A DNA stretch of 64,000 nucleotides, from positions 1,215,840 through 1,279,839 of the forward strand of contig LSYV01000018.1 of assembly GCA_001584585.1 (NCBI GenBank), written 5' to 3'. Below are positions 39,201 to 50,129 of this stretch, one piece after another. The stretch's first letter is position 1. The number at the start of each line of letters is the position of its first letter. The notes beneath the pieces were generated by a model. The model searched no databases and was not told the origin of the DNA. It worked only from the letters and a program-made list of their open reading frames with translations. The position numbers and the translations under genes were made by a program. Source of the stretch: Gonium pectorale (lineage: Eukaryota; Chlorophyta; Chlorophyceae; Chlamydomonadales; Volvocaceae).

Positions 39201-42200
39201 GCGTTCTCGGCTGTGTCTGGGCGCAGGCTCCGAGGACCAGTTCAAGGGCATCATCGACCTGGTCAAGATGAAGGCTATCGTGTGGAACGGCGAGGAGCTC
39301 GGCGCCAAGTTCGATGAGCTGCCCATTCCGGAAGACATGGTCGACAAGGTCAGCGCATGGGAGCACGTCGGCATGTGCAATGCCCACCCATCTGTGGGGG
39401 GGGGGCGCACGCCTTGCGCGACTGGACGCCGGGTGAAGCGCCAGGGTTCATGCCCTGGTTGGGGGCTGAGGTTGGGTGGGCGGGAGCCTGGCATTGCAAC
39501 ATGGAGTTCGGCGGCGATTTTGCACCTGAGTGAGGCACGCAGGAAGAAGCTGGAGCGCCAAATAAGGGTTCCCTGCAAGGCGCAGATCCGGGAACTGTTG
39601 GCGTGTAAACTGGCAAGCGTGCAGAGAAGCACTCTGCAGGGCTCACTAACACTACCACTGTGACCTCCCCAATCTTAAATATGAAAGGCCCCCATCGGCA
39701 CGGCCCTGTTGCAGAAGCCGCGCATCAAGCGGTCGCGCTCTGAACCCGCCGGCGCCCGCCTTGCCACCTAGGTTTCGGACCGCTACATCGCATATCTTCT
39801 GCCTCTCCTAACTTGTTCTCCCCTCCGGTCGCCTCAGGCCAACGAGTACCGCGAGAAGCTGATCGACATGATTGTGGAGCAAGATGACGCGGTGCTGGAG
39901 AAGTACTTCGAGGTGGGGCTGGGAGAAGATGCGGGTAGCGAGGCGAGGAAGGGTGTATGCGCGGTGCGGGCGGGGAGACTACAATTGATGCGGTGTTCGA
40001 TGCTTTGGGAGCAGCGTGTGGTTGTGTGGCTTTGGGTAACGTGGAGAAGGCGGACCCATATGTCGGTTAGGTCGGTGGTTCAGGTCGGGTTCAGGAAGTA
40101 CCCGTGCGCCTTCGGTATGGGCCTGCTCCTTGTTTTCGCGCCCTTGTCTACGCCCTCATCATAAATGGAGAGCTTATATGAACGGTCGCCCTCTCCTTCC
40201 CCCTCCTTGGCCTTCAGGGCGAGATGCCCGACGAGGCGACCATTGAGCGGTTGATCCGCAAGGGCACCATCGCGCAGGCCTTCGTGCCCATTGTCTGCGG
40301 CACGGCGTTCAAGAACAAGGGCGTGCAGCCGCTGCTGGACTCGGTCATCAAGTACCTGCCCAGCCCGCTCGACATCGAGGCCGTGCAGGTGGGCGGCGTG
40401 GGGTGAGGGGGCGGAGGCGGACGACAAGTTGTGGATTTGGGAAGAGTGGAATAAGGGTTGTGCCGACCCACGGGTCTGGGCGATCCGCCGGCGGCATGGC
40501 ACGGGAAGCTTTGCTTTCGAGGCGGGAGGGGTTGCCGGAGCGTTGTGTTATGGCATTCCCCCGCGCCCCTCCCTGAACGCCGTCCTTGACCACATCCGCC
40601 CCGTGTTGCTCCCGTCCCGTATCTCCGTCCGCTCTCCGCAGGGCGTGGACATGCACGACGCCGAGGTGTCGATGATCCGCAACGCCGACGACGCAGCACC
40701 CTTCTCGGGCCTGTGCTTCAAGATCATGACGGACCCCTTCGTGGGCTCGCTCACCTTCTGCCGCATCTACTCTGGTGTGCTGGAGGCCGGCACCTACGCG
40801 CTTAACTCCAACAAGAACAAGAAGGAGCGCATCGGCCGCCTGATGATGATGCACGCCAACAACCGCGAGGACATCAAGGTGGCGTTCGCTGGTGACATCG
40901 TGGCCATTGGCGGCCTCAAGGACGTCGTCACCGGTGAGCGGGAGGGCTGGAGGGCTTTCAATGGCTATGCAGGGGTCGAGGGTTCACTTGTGGCATAGAT
41001 TCGGGTGCCTGTAGGGAAGGTGCGGCGCGGTGCGGTGTGGTCGTGCTCTCCATCAGCCAGAGAGCTTACTGGCGGATATGTCGGCACGGCAAACATCCCC
41101 GGGGTGACCCGGTCTGCACGTCCTGTGCCGAGCATCGCTATGGGCAGCATTGTACAGATCGCGCCTGACGTACTGCTTCTCCTCCCCGGTCGCCCGTGGT
41201 CTAGGCGAGACGCTGTGCGACGACAAGGCGCCCGTCATCCTGGAGAAGATGGATTTCCCCGACCCCGTCATCAAGATCGCCATCGAGCCCAAGTCCAAGG
41301 CCGACCTGGAGAAGATGGGCGTGGGCCTGAACAAGCTGGCGCAGGAGGACCCCAGCTTCAACTTCTCCCGTGACGAGGAGACCAACCAGGTGCGGCGCGA
41401 TGCGGTGCGCAGTGTGCGCCCACCCCTGCGCTGCCCACCCCGGCCGCTGCACTCTGCCTGCCCCGCACAGCGCAGGCCAGTTTGAATGTCGCACCACCTC
41501 TGCAGCGTGAACGTTCCTCCACTGTCTAGTTGCACCTCCCCAGCCCCGCGCAGTCGCTTACCGGCGCTGCCCCTCGCACCTATCCTGAAACCCTGACTCC
41601 GCCTCCGCCCCTGCCCGCGCGTAGACCGTTATTGAGGGCATGGGCGAGCTGCACCTGGAGATCATTGTCGATCGCCTGCGCCGCGAGTTCAAGGTTGAGT
41701 GCGAGGTGGGCGCCCCCCAGGTCAACTACCGCGAGGGCATTAGCCGCGGCAACGAGGTGCGCTATGTGCACAAGAAGCAGTCGGGTGGCAGCGGCCAGTT
41801 CGCCGACGTGGCCATCCGCTTCGAGCCTGGCGAGCCCGGCACCGGCTTCGTGTTCAAGTCGGAGATCAAGGGTGGCACGGTGCCCAAGGAGTACGTGCCC
41901 GGTGTGGTCAAGGGCCTGGAGGAGTGCATGAGCAGCGGCTCGCTGGCGGGTGAGTGGTCGGGGGAGAGGGAGTGGCGGAGGGAGTGGGAGCTCGGAGGTA
42001 CGGCGCTGGATGGTGCGATCGGAACCAGCTGCGCTGCAAATCAGGTTTGCGGTTTAGGAAAAATGGTGGCGAGGGACGCGGGGGTTACGCGGGGGGGGGT
42101 ACGACGAGCTACTGTTTCTCGACGTTTTCAACCCAGTATCGCGAGAATGAAAACTCGGATGACGAACTCCTGACCTCCTGCCCTCTACACAACCCCGTTC

Positions 42201-42631
42201 CCGCAGGCTTCCCCGTTGTGGACGTGACGTGCACGCTGTACGATGGCTCGTACCACGAGGTCGACTCGAACGCGCTGGCCTTCCAGATCGCCGCCCGCGG
42301 CGCCTTCCGCGAGGCCATGGGCAAGTGCGGCGCGCGGCTGCTGGAGCCCATCATGCGCGTCGAGGTGATGACGCCCGAGGACCACATGGGCGACGTGATC
42401 GGTGACCTGAACAGCCGCCGTGGCATCATCAACAAGTTCGACGACAAGCCCGGCGGCATGAAGCTGGTGCAGGCGTACGTACCGCTCAGCGAGATGTTCC
42501 AGTACGTGTCGGTGCTGCGCGGCATGACCAAGGGCCGCGCGCAGTACACTATGCAGCTGGAGCGCTACGAGGTGGTGCCGCCCAACATCCAGCAGGACAT
42601 CGTCGCCAAGTCCAAGGCCAGCGTTGCCTAA
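36286..42631 (+). CDS. EFG1: Chloroplast translation elongation factor G
   Basis: EF-G is the GTPase that translocates tRNA and mRNA on plastid 70S ribosomes. Proposed exons are 36286-36417, 36500-36599, 36665-36735, 37105-37308, 37552-37659, 38744-38861, 39227-39348, 39838-39912, 40218-40388, 40642-40933, 41205-41389, 41625-41949 and 42207-42631. Phases close, giving 775 residues. Residues 1 to about 77 are Ser/Ala/Arg-rich, a plastid transit peptide. The mature part follows at [24 protein letters not shown]1 is AHIDAGKT (95-102), switch I has RGITI (137-141), G3 is DTPGH (159-163) and G4 is NKMD (213-216). Domain III-V landmarks include [25 protein letters not shown] and [12 protein letters not shown]. 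Bacterial-type domain order and length separate it from cytosolic EF-2. Intron 3 splits the P-loop. Intron 5 (37660-38743) is the longest and holds an ACGT-rich palindromic patch near 38.22 kb. TGTAA at 43347 is a possible distant polyadenylation signal. Confidence 0.95.
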
Positions 42632-43500
42632 ATCCCGCTGACGGGCTGGCAGCGGCCAGGGACACTTGTATTTTTGGCGGTGGATGGGGCCGTGGCGTGA
42701 GGCAGCCGTGGCGGACTGCGGCGCTGGTGGAGACGTCGTCGTCTGAGGCCGCCGGTTGCCGGGCTGGCTGGGCACTCGGGAGTCGTGGTTGGAGAGCGCT
42801 GATGCGCGATCTTGTCGGTTCAGTGTTGGATGCAGATGTCGTGTCAACTATGAGGTGGGGTATTGGGATATGATTGGGTGTGTTGGGACGCACGGTTGGG
42901 TTTAGGTGGTGTTGCGGCGATCAGCCGAAGCTTGCGGCAGCTGGCATATCGCGTTCGGGCGGTGGGCGGCGGCTGCAGCAGCACAGGCGACCGCGAGGTG
43001 TGCACCATGGTTCTGTTTCCGTTACTGTGTGCCGCGAGCACGCCACACGTCGGTTCGAAGCCAAACTTCTAGTTTTCCTGTTCTTGGCGTCCGACAGTGA
43101 CTGATTTGGGCGCGCCCCTGCGAGCAGCCCTTTTTTTGGTTCGCGTGAGAGGTGGTGAGCCGGTTGCGAGAGAGAGACCCCTGACGACTGCCGCGCTTTG
43201 GCCGTGGAGGCTCGTCGCCGGCCTGCAAAGGCTGTGTGGCACTTGCAAGAACGCATAGTCTTGTACAGGGTTCCGTCCGCCCCCATGATGCATACCGTAC
43301 GCACAGGTGCGCAGTGAGCATGGGGACTGACAGAACATGCGCATCGTGTAATGCACCGTGCGGGGTCTTGCTTTCCCGGTGGAACGGCCATCACCGACAC
43401 AGAGCGAACTTACGACACGTTACGGGCTGAAGGCCTCTGGTCTCACTGAGGCTATTGCTTGCTTGGGCGTACATGTCCGCACCTACGCACTGACGCGCGG

Positions 43501-43630
43501 GCGGGACGAACGTCACATGCCTTGCTCTGTACCCGCCCGCCCTACTGGAATCGTCGCGCCTTGGGGCTTGGATGGCCGTACAGGCGGGCTCCTCTTTCTG
43601 TGCAGCTTTCTCTCTTTTTTTCACTGACAA
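43501..43630 (+). repeat. Dispersed repeat family 1, copy 6
   Basis: This is one of the three best copies: gcgggacgaacgtcacatgcc, cctactggaatcgtcgcgcc, aggcgggctcctctttctgtgcag, then ctttctctcttttttt. Confidence 0.85.
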
Positions 43631-44099
43631 GGCTGCGCGGGAAAGCGAAAGCGGTGCACGTGCTAGTTCCGTGCCTCATGGGCTGCCGTGCACACTGGAG
43701 TGACATAGTACACCAGAGCGCACTCGGACCTTGCAGTTCGGACTAATGAGCCGCACGCCGCCTGCCTGGAGGCACCAGCAGCTCTCCCGGCGAGTTCAGC
43801 CCCCCAGCAGGCGACACCTCCACAGACCCGTCAGCAGCAGCAGCGGCAGCCCCACGCGTCGCAGCGGCCAAAGCAAGGGCAGCAGCTCCCGCCGTCACCG
43901 TCCGGACCCACCGCCCTCCCACCGCCCGGTTAGGTCGTCCATCACTGCGGCAGGTGGCCCGGGGTACGTGGCAGGAGGGCCCCCCCCGCATGGACGTTGA
44001 CCCACGGGGGCGCCGGCAGGCGGAGGCACCCACAGCAACCCAAGCGACAGTACGACAAACCGGGAATAACCGGGTAAGATGGTAAGCTGGTCTTTGGGG

Positions 44100-44222
44100 G
44101 GCGGGACGATCGTCACATGTCTTGCTCTGTACCCGCCCGCCCTATTGGAAACGTCGCGCCTTCGGGTGTGACCGTAGAGGCGGGCTCCCTCTTTCTCTGC
44201 AGATTTCTCTTTTTTTTTCAGT
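44100..44222 (+). repeat. Dispersed repeat family 1, copy 7
   Basis: It is nearly identical in order to copy 6, which starts 600 bp upstream in the same orientation: gcgggacgatcgtcacatgtc, cctattggaaacgtcgcgcc, ttcgggtgtgaccgtagagg, then ctccctctttctctgcag and a T-run. Confidence 0.85.
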
Positions 44223-44307
44223 ACCGCCGGGTTGCGGTCTGGGTTCCTGCAGCGACACTGACAGCGTTGACTACTGTGCCATCCTGGACTCCCGCGGCTA
44301 AAGCCAC

Positions 44308-44658
44308 TTGGCAGCGGCTGCACGGGGGCCTCCAGACCCTCCCGGGCCTCGCCACGATCCGGTGGAAGCCCTGGCGCACCAGGCACTGTGGGGGCTCCGC
44401 GCGACGCGTCCAGTTTGCTCGTGGCAGGCTGGGCGGGACCTCGTGCTCGCATACCTGCGTGCAGATCTACAACAATGGCGGGACCTTGCGGTGGAGACCA
44501 GCCAGTCGGGGCTCCAAGGGACCGCGCTGCCGGCGGTGGCCCTTGGAGCATTGGCGGAGGCGGCTATGGAGCTTCAGAAGGCCTTCGATTTGCAGCAGGA
44601 GGCGGGAGGCGGGGTTGTCGCCTGCGGGCCTTGCGCTCAGTCGCAGGGGGCCCGCTGA
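44308..44658 (+). other. Open frame of unknown nature, possible mobile-element fragment
   Basis: A 116-codon stretch open to a stop at 44658, with balanced composition and an amphipathic, helix-like run (ALGALAEAAMELQKAFDLQQE). No start context, splice partner or family match is visible. It sits directly after repeat family 1 copy 7. It may be a fragment of a retroelement protein or chance. Confidence 0.25.
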
Positions 44659-45169
44659 GTTTGGTAACCTTTCCACAGACAAGAATTGCTCAACCCCCGA
44701 GTCTGGCCGTCCTTAGTCCCTCGACGGCTCTGCGGGTATGCCACGGCTGAAGCAGTTGCTGCCCTGTCTCCACGTTCAACGTCCATGGCAGCTGTTCTCA
44801 CAATCCACCGTGGTCGGTCTTGGCCAGGGAGAATCCGGGAGCCTGCGGGCCGGGATCTTTGTGGCGGGCAAGTGTGGAAGCCGCCGCGATCATCCGGACA
44901 CGTTATGGCGGTTTGGAAAACAAAGTTCCCATACAACCCCCTCGAAGTAGGTCCTTACAACTTGCAAAATTGCAAATTTCATGGTACGGCGCCCCGGAAT
45001 TCGCGCGTTCCCGGCGTTCTACCCTCCCAGAATGCTTTGTACAGCTCCTGTGCAAAGCTCTAGGCACGCAGGCCGCTCTGCTGCTAGCCCGGACCGCCGC
45101 GATGCAGGTCGCCTGTTGCAGCCTCACACCCACGAGCGCGTAGTGCACCTCCACTTTAACAAGGGCTTT

Positions 45170-45189
45170 NNNNNNNNNNNNNNNNNNNN
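45170..45189. other. Assembly gap (20 N)
   Basis: A short N run of probably nominal size. Sequence right of it starts in the middle of a repeat family 2 copy. Confidence 0.95.
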
Positions 45190-45245
45190 AAAGTGATGAT
45201 GTCGTTGTAGGACCCAGTTCCCGAGGTAGTCGAAGGGGTGATGTG
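45190..45245 (-). repeat. Dispersed repeat family 2, copy 3 (cut by gap)
   Basis: aaagtgatgatgtcg, tgtaggacccagttcc and gtagtcgaaggggtgatgt match the reverse complement of the 20.6-kb copy. The missing part would lie in the gap. Confidence 0.75.
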
Positions 45246-45330
45246 TTGCGTGTGTGTGTGTCACGTTGCGCTTTTTGTGTTTAGTTTTTTGGGCCTCACG
45301 GCTAAGACAACGGGTGTTTCACCCACTCTG

Positions 45331-45363
45331 CTATGGCGGGTCGGGACTCCCGACCCGCCATAG
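45331..45363. repeat. Perfect 16-bp inverted repeat with 1-nt spacer
   Basis: The arm ctatggcgggtcggga (45331-45346) and its exact reverse complement (45348-45363) are separated by one base. They form a very stable hairpin. Confidence 0.95.
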
Positions 45364-45369
45364 CCTGGC

Positions 45370-45620
45370 TATCTTCCGTCGGGGCGATTCGTCTGGCCCG
45401 ACGAAAAAGCTTAAAACTCGTCAAGGATTTTCGTCCGGGAACGCCCTCCGGATGGGCATTTTTCGTCCGCTCCATAGACGGAGCCCCTTTCAGGGGCCGG
45501 GTTTTTCGTTAGAGCACCCCTTCTTCCGGCCCCCATTTTTCGTCTGGGCCCGCCCCGAAAGGGGGTGTTTTTCGAAAAAACGTTGAAGATAGCCAGACTC
45601 GGGAGCCAGACTCGGGAGCC
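45370..45620. other. Hairpin/T-run island, possible organelle-DNA insertion
   Basis: Within 250 bp there are at least four GC stems each followed by a homopolymer run: CGTCGGG/CCCGACG then AAAAAG (45377-45408), GCCC/GGGC then ATTTTTCG (45443-45465), GCCCC/GGGGC then TTTTTCG (45483-45508), and CCCC/GGGG then TGTTTTTCG (45553-45574). Then gtttttcgaaaaaac and a 13-bp tandem duplication (45591-45616) follow. It encodes nothing. Volvocine plastid and mitochondrial spacers are known for such palindromic repeats. Confidence 0.5.
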
Positions 45621-45845
45621 AATTGGCTCGTGTGGCCTGCAGCCCCTCAAGGGAGCCTGTAATCTGTAATCTGTAATGACGGCCACCGGAATCCCGACGG
45701 TGTGTCCGTTTTTTTATCTTCCTTGTCTTCTTTCTTGCTCTGTGGTCGTGTGCGTGCCGCTGCTGTTGGCGACTTGGCCTTGCCGTGGTCCCCGGTAGGT
45801 TGGCCGGTCCTCGGTGCGGTTTCGCCCTTCGCCGCCTCTCCTCCG

Positions 45846-45956
45846 TCACATGCCTTGCATTGTACCCGCCCGCCCTACTGGAAACGTCGCGCTTTCGGGT
45901 GTGCATGACCGTAGAGGCGGACTTCCTCTTTCTCTGCAGATTTCTCTTTTCTCCTC
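45846..45956 (+). repeat. Dispersed repeat family 1, copy 8
   Basis: gtcacatgccttgcattgta, cctactggaaacgtcgcgct, ttcgggtgtgcatgaccgta, then cctctttctctgcag and tttctc. It is almost the same as copy 7 with a small insertion. Confidence 0.85.
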
Positions 45957-47298
45957 CCGGTAGTATAGAGCAACCATAGCCTTGATACGAGCCCCAACAC
46001 ACCTAGCTACCGGTATTGTATGCACGCAAACACTCCGTCGTCTGGCACAACCAGGATGTGACAGATCTTTCCTACCAAGAACATGCATTTCCGCAGCAGC
46101 CGGGTGATTACAGCCAAACGCCTAGCCGAACAGTACACTCTCGCGATTAGGCGGTCAGCACCTTGTACGACACATCGTCCAACATCCCAACACTTGTTGA
46201 CTTATTGTGGCATGCCTTGCCCCTTTGGACGACGTGCACAAGGCATGGACAACCAGTTACTACTCAAAATGCCAAAAATTTGTGGCCCATGTACTACATA
46301 TCCCGCCGCAAACCAGGAGGCTCCACCGAACCCGCCAGCCATGGGCGCCAACTCCAACCGGTAGTACAAGTTAGCCTTTTGTGTTACGTACATACCGCCA
46401 TCCAAACACACCAGGAGATGTACAAGTCCCCCGTACAAACTGTCTGCATATCACGAACACAATGCGTGCCGCAGGTGGTGAGAGCGGTCTCCAGTCCAGT
46501 AAATGCCCAACTTCGCAAAATATTGGGAGTGTCTGTCGCCGTCCGTTAAGCAATCGACCAGTATGTGATTCTTGGATCGGTACCGCAACCGTGACCGAAG
46601 AAGCCTGCCCCAGGTGCAACTGAAAGTCCCGCAATGGCCTGAATGAATTCAACGCGGCCCCGTTCTCCTCTTCTCCACAAAATGATGTGTCCGACCAGGA
46701 GTACGTCCAAGAAGGTGCAGAGATTCAAATCATACATAAGACAAATGACCATTTTCTCCTTACGACGGCAGTCAGTGGCCGAAGTGCGAATACGGCATTC
46801 GGCCTACGAACCTAGCCCGCCATCCCAGGAGCCCCTGGAGTAGAAAACAGGGGAGTAAAGAAGCAATCCTTGCCTTTCACGCATGCCTCAACCCCCTCCG
46901 GCAGCGAAGGATGAAGCAGAAGCGAAGGAAAACGAAGTCCCGACACCCGCTGGCACTGCCAGGGGAAGGAGACTAGTCACCCGAAACACGACATGCGGCC
47001 CCTGGACACAACAGCCCGCACCCATGGCCATGGTGTCACCTCCACAGATGTATTGGCAGCATCGATGCTATGCGCAACCCGCAATCCTCTTCTCGGTGCC
47101 CGTAAAAGCTAATGTACAGGCCCCGGTTGCATCGGGGAATAGGCCGAGCAGAGCGCGTGCGCCAACAAACTCCTTCCCCTTGTACACACGAGCGCCAGCC
47201 CATGGGATGCCTCTCGGGCCATCTGGACGCCGGATTGCCCAGAGTGTCCAGAGAGCACGACGTTGCTCACGGGCAGTATCCCGGACGCGTAGTCAGCC

Positions 47299-47721
47299 TC
47301 AGACCCTCAGTATGCAGTACGCCATGAGGTAGAGCACCAGGGCGCCACCACCGCCGACCATGTTCTGGCCCACGCTGTCGCCTGTGGGAGGGAGCCGGGC
47401 AGCCCCCCAAGAGTTGGGACCGTCCGTCGCAGGAATAGGACCCAGCATACCAAGGCGTCTTGTTGACAGCATTGGGGCCAGACTTTTCAGGCCACGGGTC
47501 AGGGTTGAGGCGATGCGCTCCGTGGCTTGGCTGAAGGGATCCCGCAGCCACGCAACGGCCGCCCTGTTAGGCCCCTGCCCGCCATCCACCGCCAAAGGCC
47601 AGCTAGGGCCGCCAACCTTACCTTGGTCAATTTGCCGCTCCATGGCGCAGACTCGCTCGTAATAGCGGTCGACCTGTTCGGAGACCGGCGGGAGAAGGCA
47701 TCCATGGTAAATCAGATCCAT
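47299..47721 (-). other. Open frame of unknown nature
   Basis: An open stretch of 141 codons on the minus strand with protein-like composition (EQVDRYYERVCAMERQIDQG, ERIASTLTRGLKSLAPML). It has no recognised domain, no clear splice partners and no neighbouring gene it would extend. It may be part of a decayed element. Confidence 0.25.
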
Positions 47722-50129
47722 TCATGGGATCCTGCGTCCCGTGAGTGCACAAGCGTAACAGATCAACGAACACGGGGATGGTACTGGCTACTGGGCTGTG
47801 TGGCCGCCGTGGTGCTCCAATCACGCCGTGATGCTCCCTACGTCTCTACCTTGTCGGAATCCAAACCGTAGACTTCAAAACACTGTCGTCGTTCGTTCGC
47901 CGACTTGGCAGTGCTGCACGCTTCGTAGGCGTCCCTGGCGGAGGGGGGGCGTATGGGAGGCAGGGAACCCACTCGCCAGCTGAAGAATCCCTTCGGAATA
48001 TCAGGGATGGCCGGACAGCGACAACAGCAAGAACATGCTGGAACCTTCCTTTAGGGCGCCAGACCGCGCTCTTGCTAGCATCTATCCCTAGTACAGCACA
48101 ATGTCAACTTCAGCAAGCGTTCAGGAAAACGGCCAGGGGCCCCGTGACTTGGAAATTCCGAGACTTCCGTCCACGTCACTACAGGCGTGTTTCCGCTATC
48201 AACTGCCCGTGTGTAGTTCAACTCATGCTCTTGAAACGGCTATTTTGCAGAGAGCTTACCGGATATCCGTCAGGTTGAGCGTCATTGGCGCGCCTGTGAG
48301 CTGGAACACCCCTGTGACGTTCCGGGGCGTAGGTTGCCGGAAACCGCCCGCTCCCGTTCCACTTGTAGGCGGGAGGGCCCCGCTGTGGGAGGATGCGACG
48401 ACCAGAAGAGATTTTTGAGGCTTTGACGCGCGACGGGTAGCCTGGATAGAGCTGCAGATGCAGTGCGGAACAACGCTCCGAGCAACTGTGGACATCTTGA
48501 AATACTGACGGGACACTTTAATGTTGCAAAGTGTCGGTGCCCCTTTGCGCGGGGTATCCTCTCTCCTTCAGACGGCAATAGTTCTTGCGGGTGTGCGGGC
48601 TAGTATGTACATGTGAAGCTGTGTGTCTGTCCCTTTCAGCAGAGCTTCTCTTACGACATTTTACGGCACCTATGCAAAGTTGTGTGACGGCCTGCCCGCT
48701 TGGGCGCTAGGAATGCCCACCAAGGCCCTTGCTTAACGCTACGGAGTCGGAGGGAGTATCCAGCAAACTTTCTGCAAACGCTTAGCTGCAATCACGACCG
48801 CCTTGGCTGCCATGCTTGTGTAGTCCATTCAATCGGAGAGCAACCTTGGGCACGCACGCCCAAACGCTGCTCCGGCATGTCGGCAACTGGGTTCTTTCTT
48901 GTATACATACCCCATACCATTTGGGGTACTTGGCTATAAAGGGGGTATTTTGCTGCTCAACGCACTGTTGCAGGACGTAGGACGGCGCGCACCGGAGGCA
49001 GCAGGGACGTTGTCGTGGTGTGGCGCGGTGATGGGCCTGGCTACAACGTCGGCCGCGTAACGTCCACGATGGACGTACCGTCCACGAGGGATGGCTCACC
49101 CCCCCCCTCCCCCCACCAGAGATAACGGATGCAGCCTGGCTGCTCCGCACACCACATGAACCAGGTCCGCTCGCATCACAGCAAACCATGCGCCTTTTAG
49201 GTCACAGACCCCTGGAAGTGGTACGCCCGCGCGAATGACTTTGAAATTCCCAACAGCAACAAGCTCTCTCCTGGTCGCAACTGCATTATCCCCCTATGTA
49301 CAACGTAACGATTAGACGTAGGCAGGTTATAGGAGGCATGATTAATGAGTCCCCAACACATCACGGCCATTAAACACACACGGCAGTCTGTGTCGAGACC
49401 ACAGACCCAACAAAACGGTACCTGCAAAGGCCTTAGGGTGCCCTCCCACAGCACAGGCAGCCCAACACAGCTGTCACCGAAAAGGCTGTGAGGAGGCAGC
49501 CAACAGTCCGCGCTCCTATGTTGAGATCACTCCTCCAGCGTGGTGCTCCCTTGCTCCCGCTGAAGCAAACACCATGTCAAGGGTACTTCCTGCACTGCCT
49601 CACATGCGCAATCCGCCCACACCCCACCCCGTACGCATCAACGCGCTCAGGCATTGCAGCGAGGACAGACAGTTCGCCATGTCAAGCAGCAATTCGGAGT
49701 CACTATCAGCCCGCCAGAGCAGCACTTTCAAGGACCAATACCACGGGTACACGGATGTTTCTTTTGCGTGCGGGAGCGCGCAAAATGCGACGTGCACCCT
49801 ATCTCCAGCTGCGCCGCACAGGTTGAGTTTGACGGCATCGCCGCCCCCATCCGCCCGCTGTTACCGCGACTACCCCACGCCTGCTGCCCCACAATTCGGC
49901 TGCACGCGCCAATCCCATAGCTGTCGACAGGAAAGCACGCTACTATCCCGGCGTTTCGCTCCATTCATGTGCGCCCTCTCACCCCAGCCGACCCCAACCG
50001 CGCTGCGCGCCCAACGCCCCTTCCCAGGGGCCGAGATTCCCAAGAATGCGATGTATCACACCCCGTCCTCTGCCCCCAACCCCGCCCTCGCCTGCCGCCC
50101 TGTCATTGGCAATAACGCCATGATGCACC

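Larger units (their letters stand above)
42632..50129. other. Gene-poor, repeat-rich interval
   Basis: About 7.5 kb without a gene I can name. In order it holds the EF-G 3' flank; family 1 copies at 43501, 44100 and 45846; an open stretch of unknown nature at 44281-44658; a 20-N gap; a family 2 fragment; the hairpin/T-run island 45290-45620; and, from 46.1 to 49.5 kb, lower-GC sequence with several short ORFs on both strands, none matching a family. The mix of repeats, broken frames and changed base composition suggests decayed mobile-element or inserted DNA. Confidence 0.6.

Noticed and set aside
36286..42631. Reading the EF-G gene as mitochondrial EF-G or cytosolic EF-2
   Set aside because: Length and motifs are bacterial-type. 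The Ser/Ala-rich leader and close fit to plastid EF-G favour the chloroplast form, although the targeting call is an inference.
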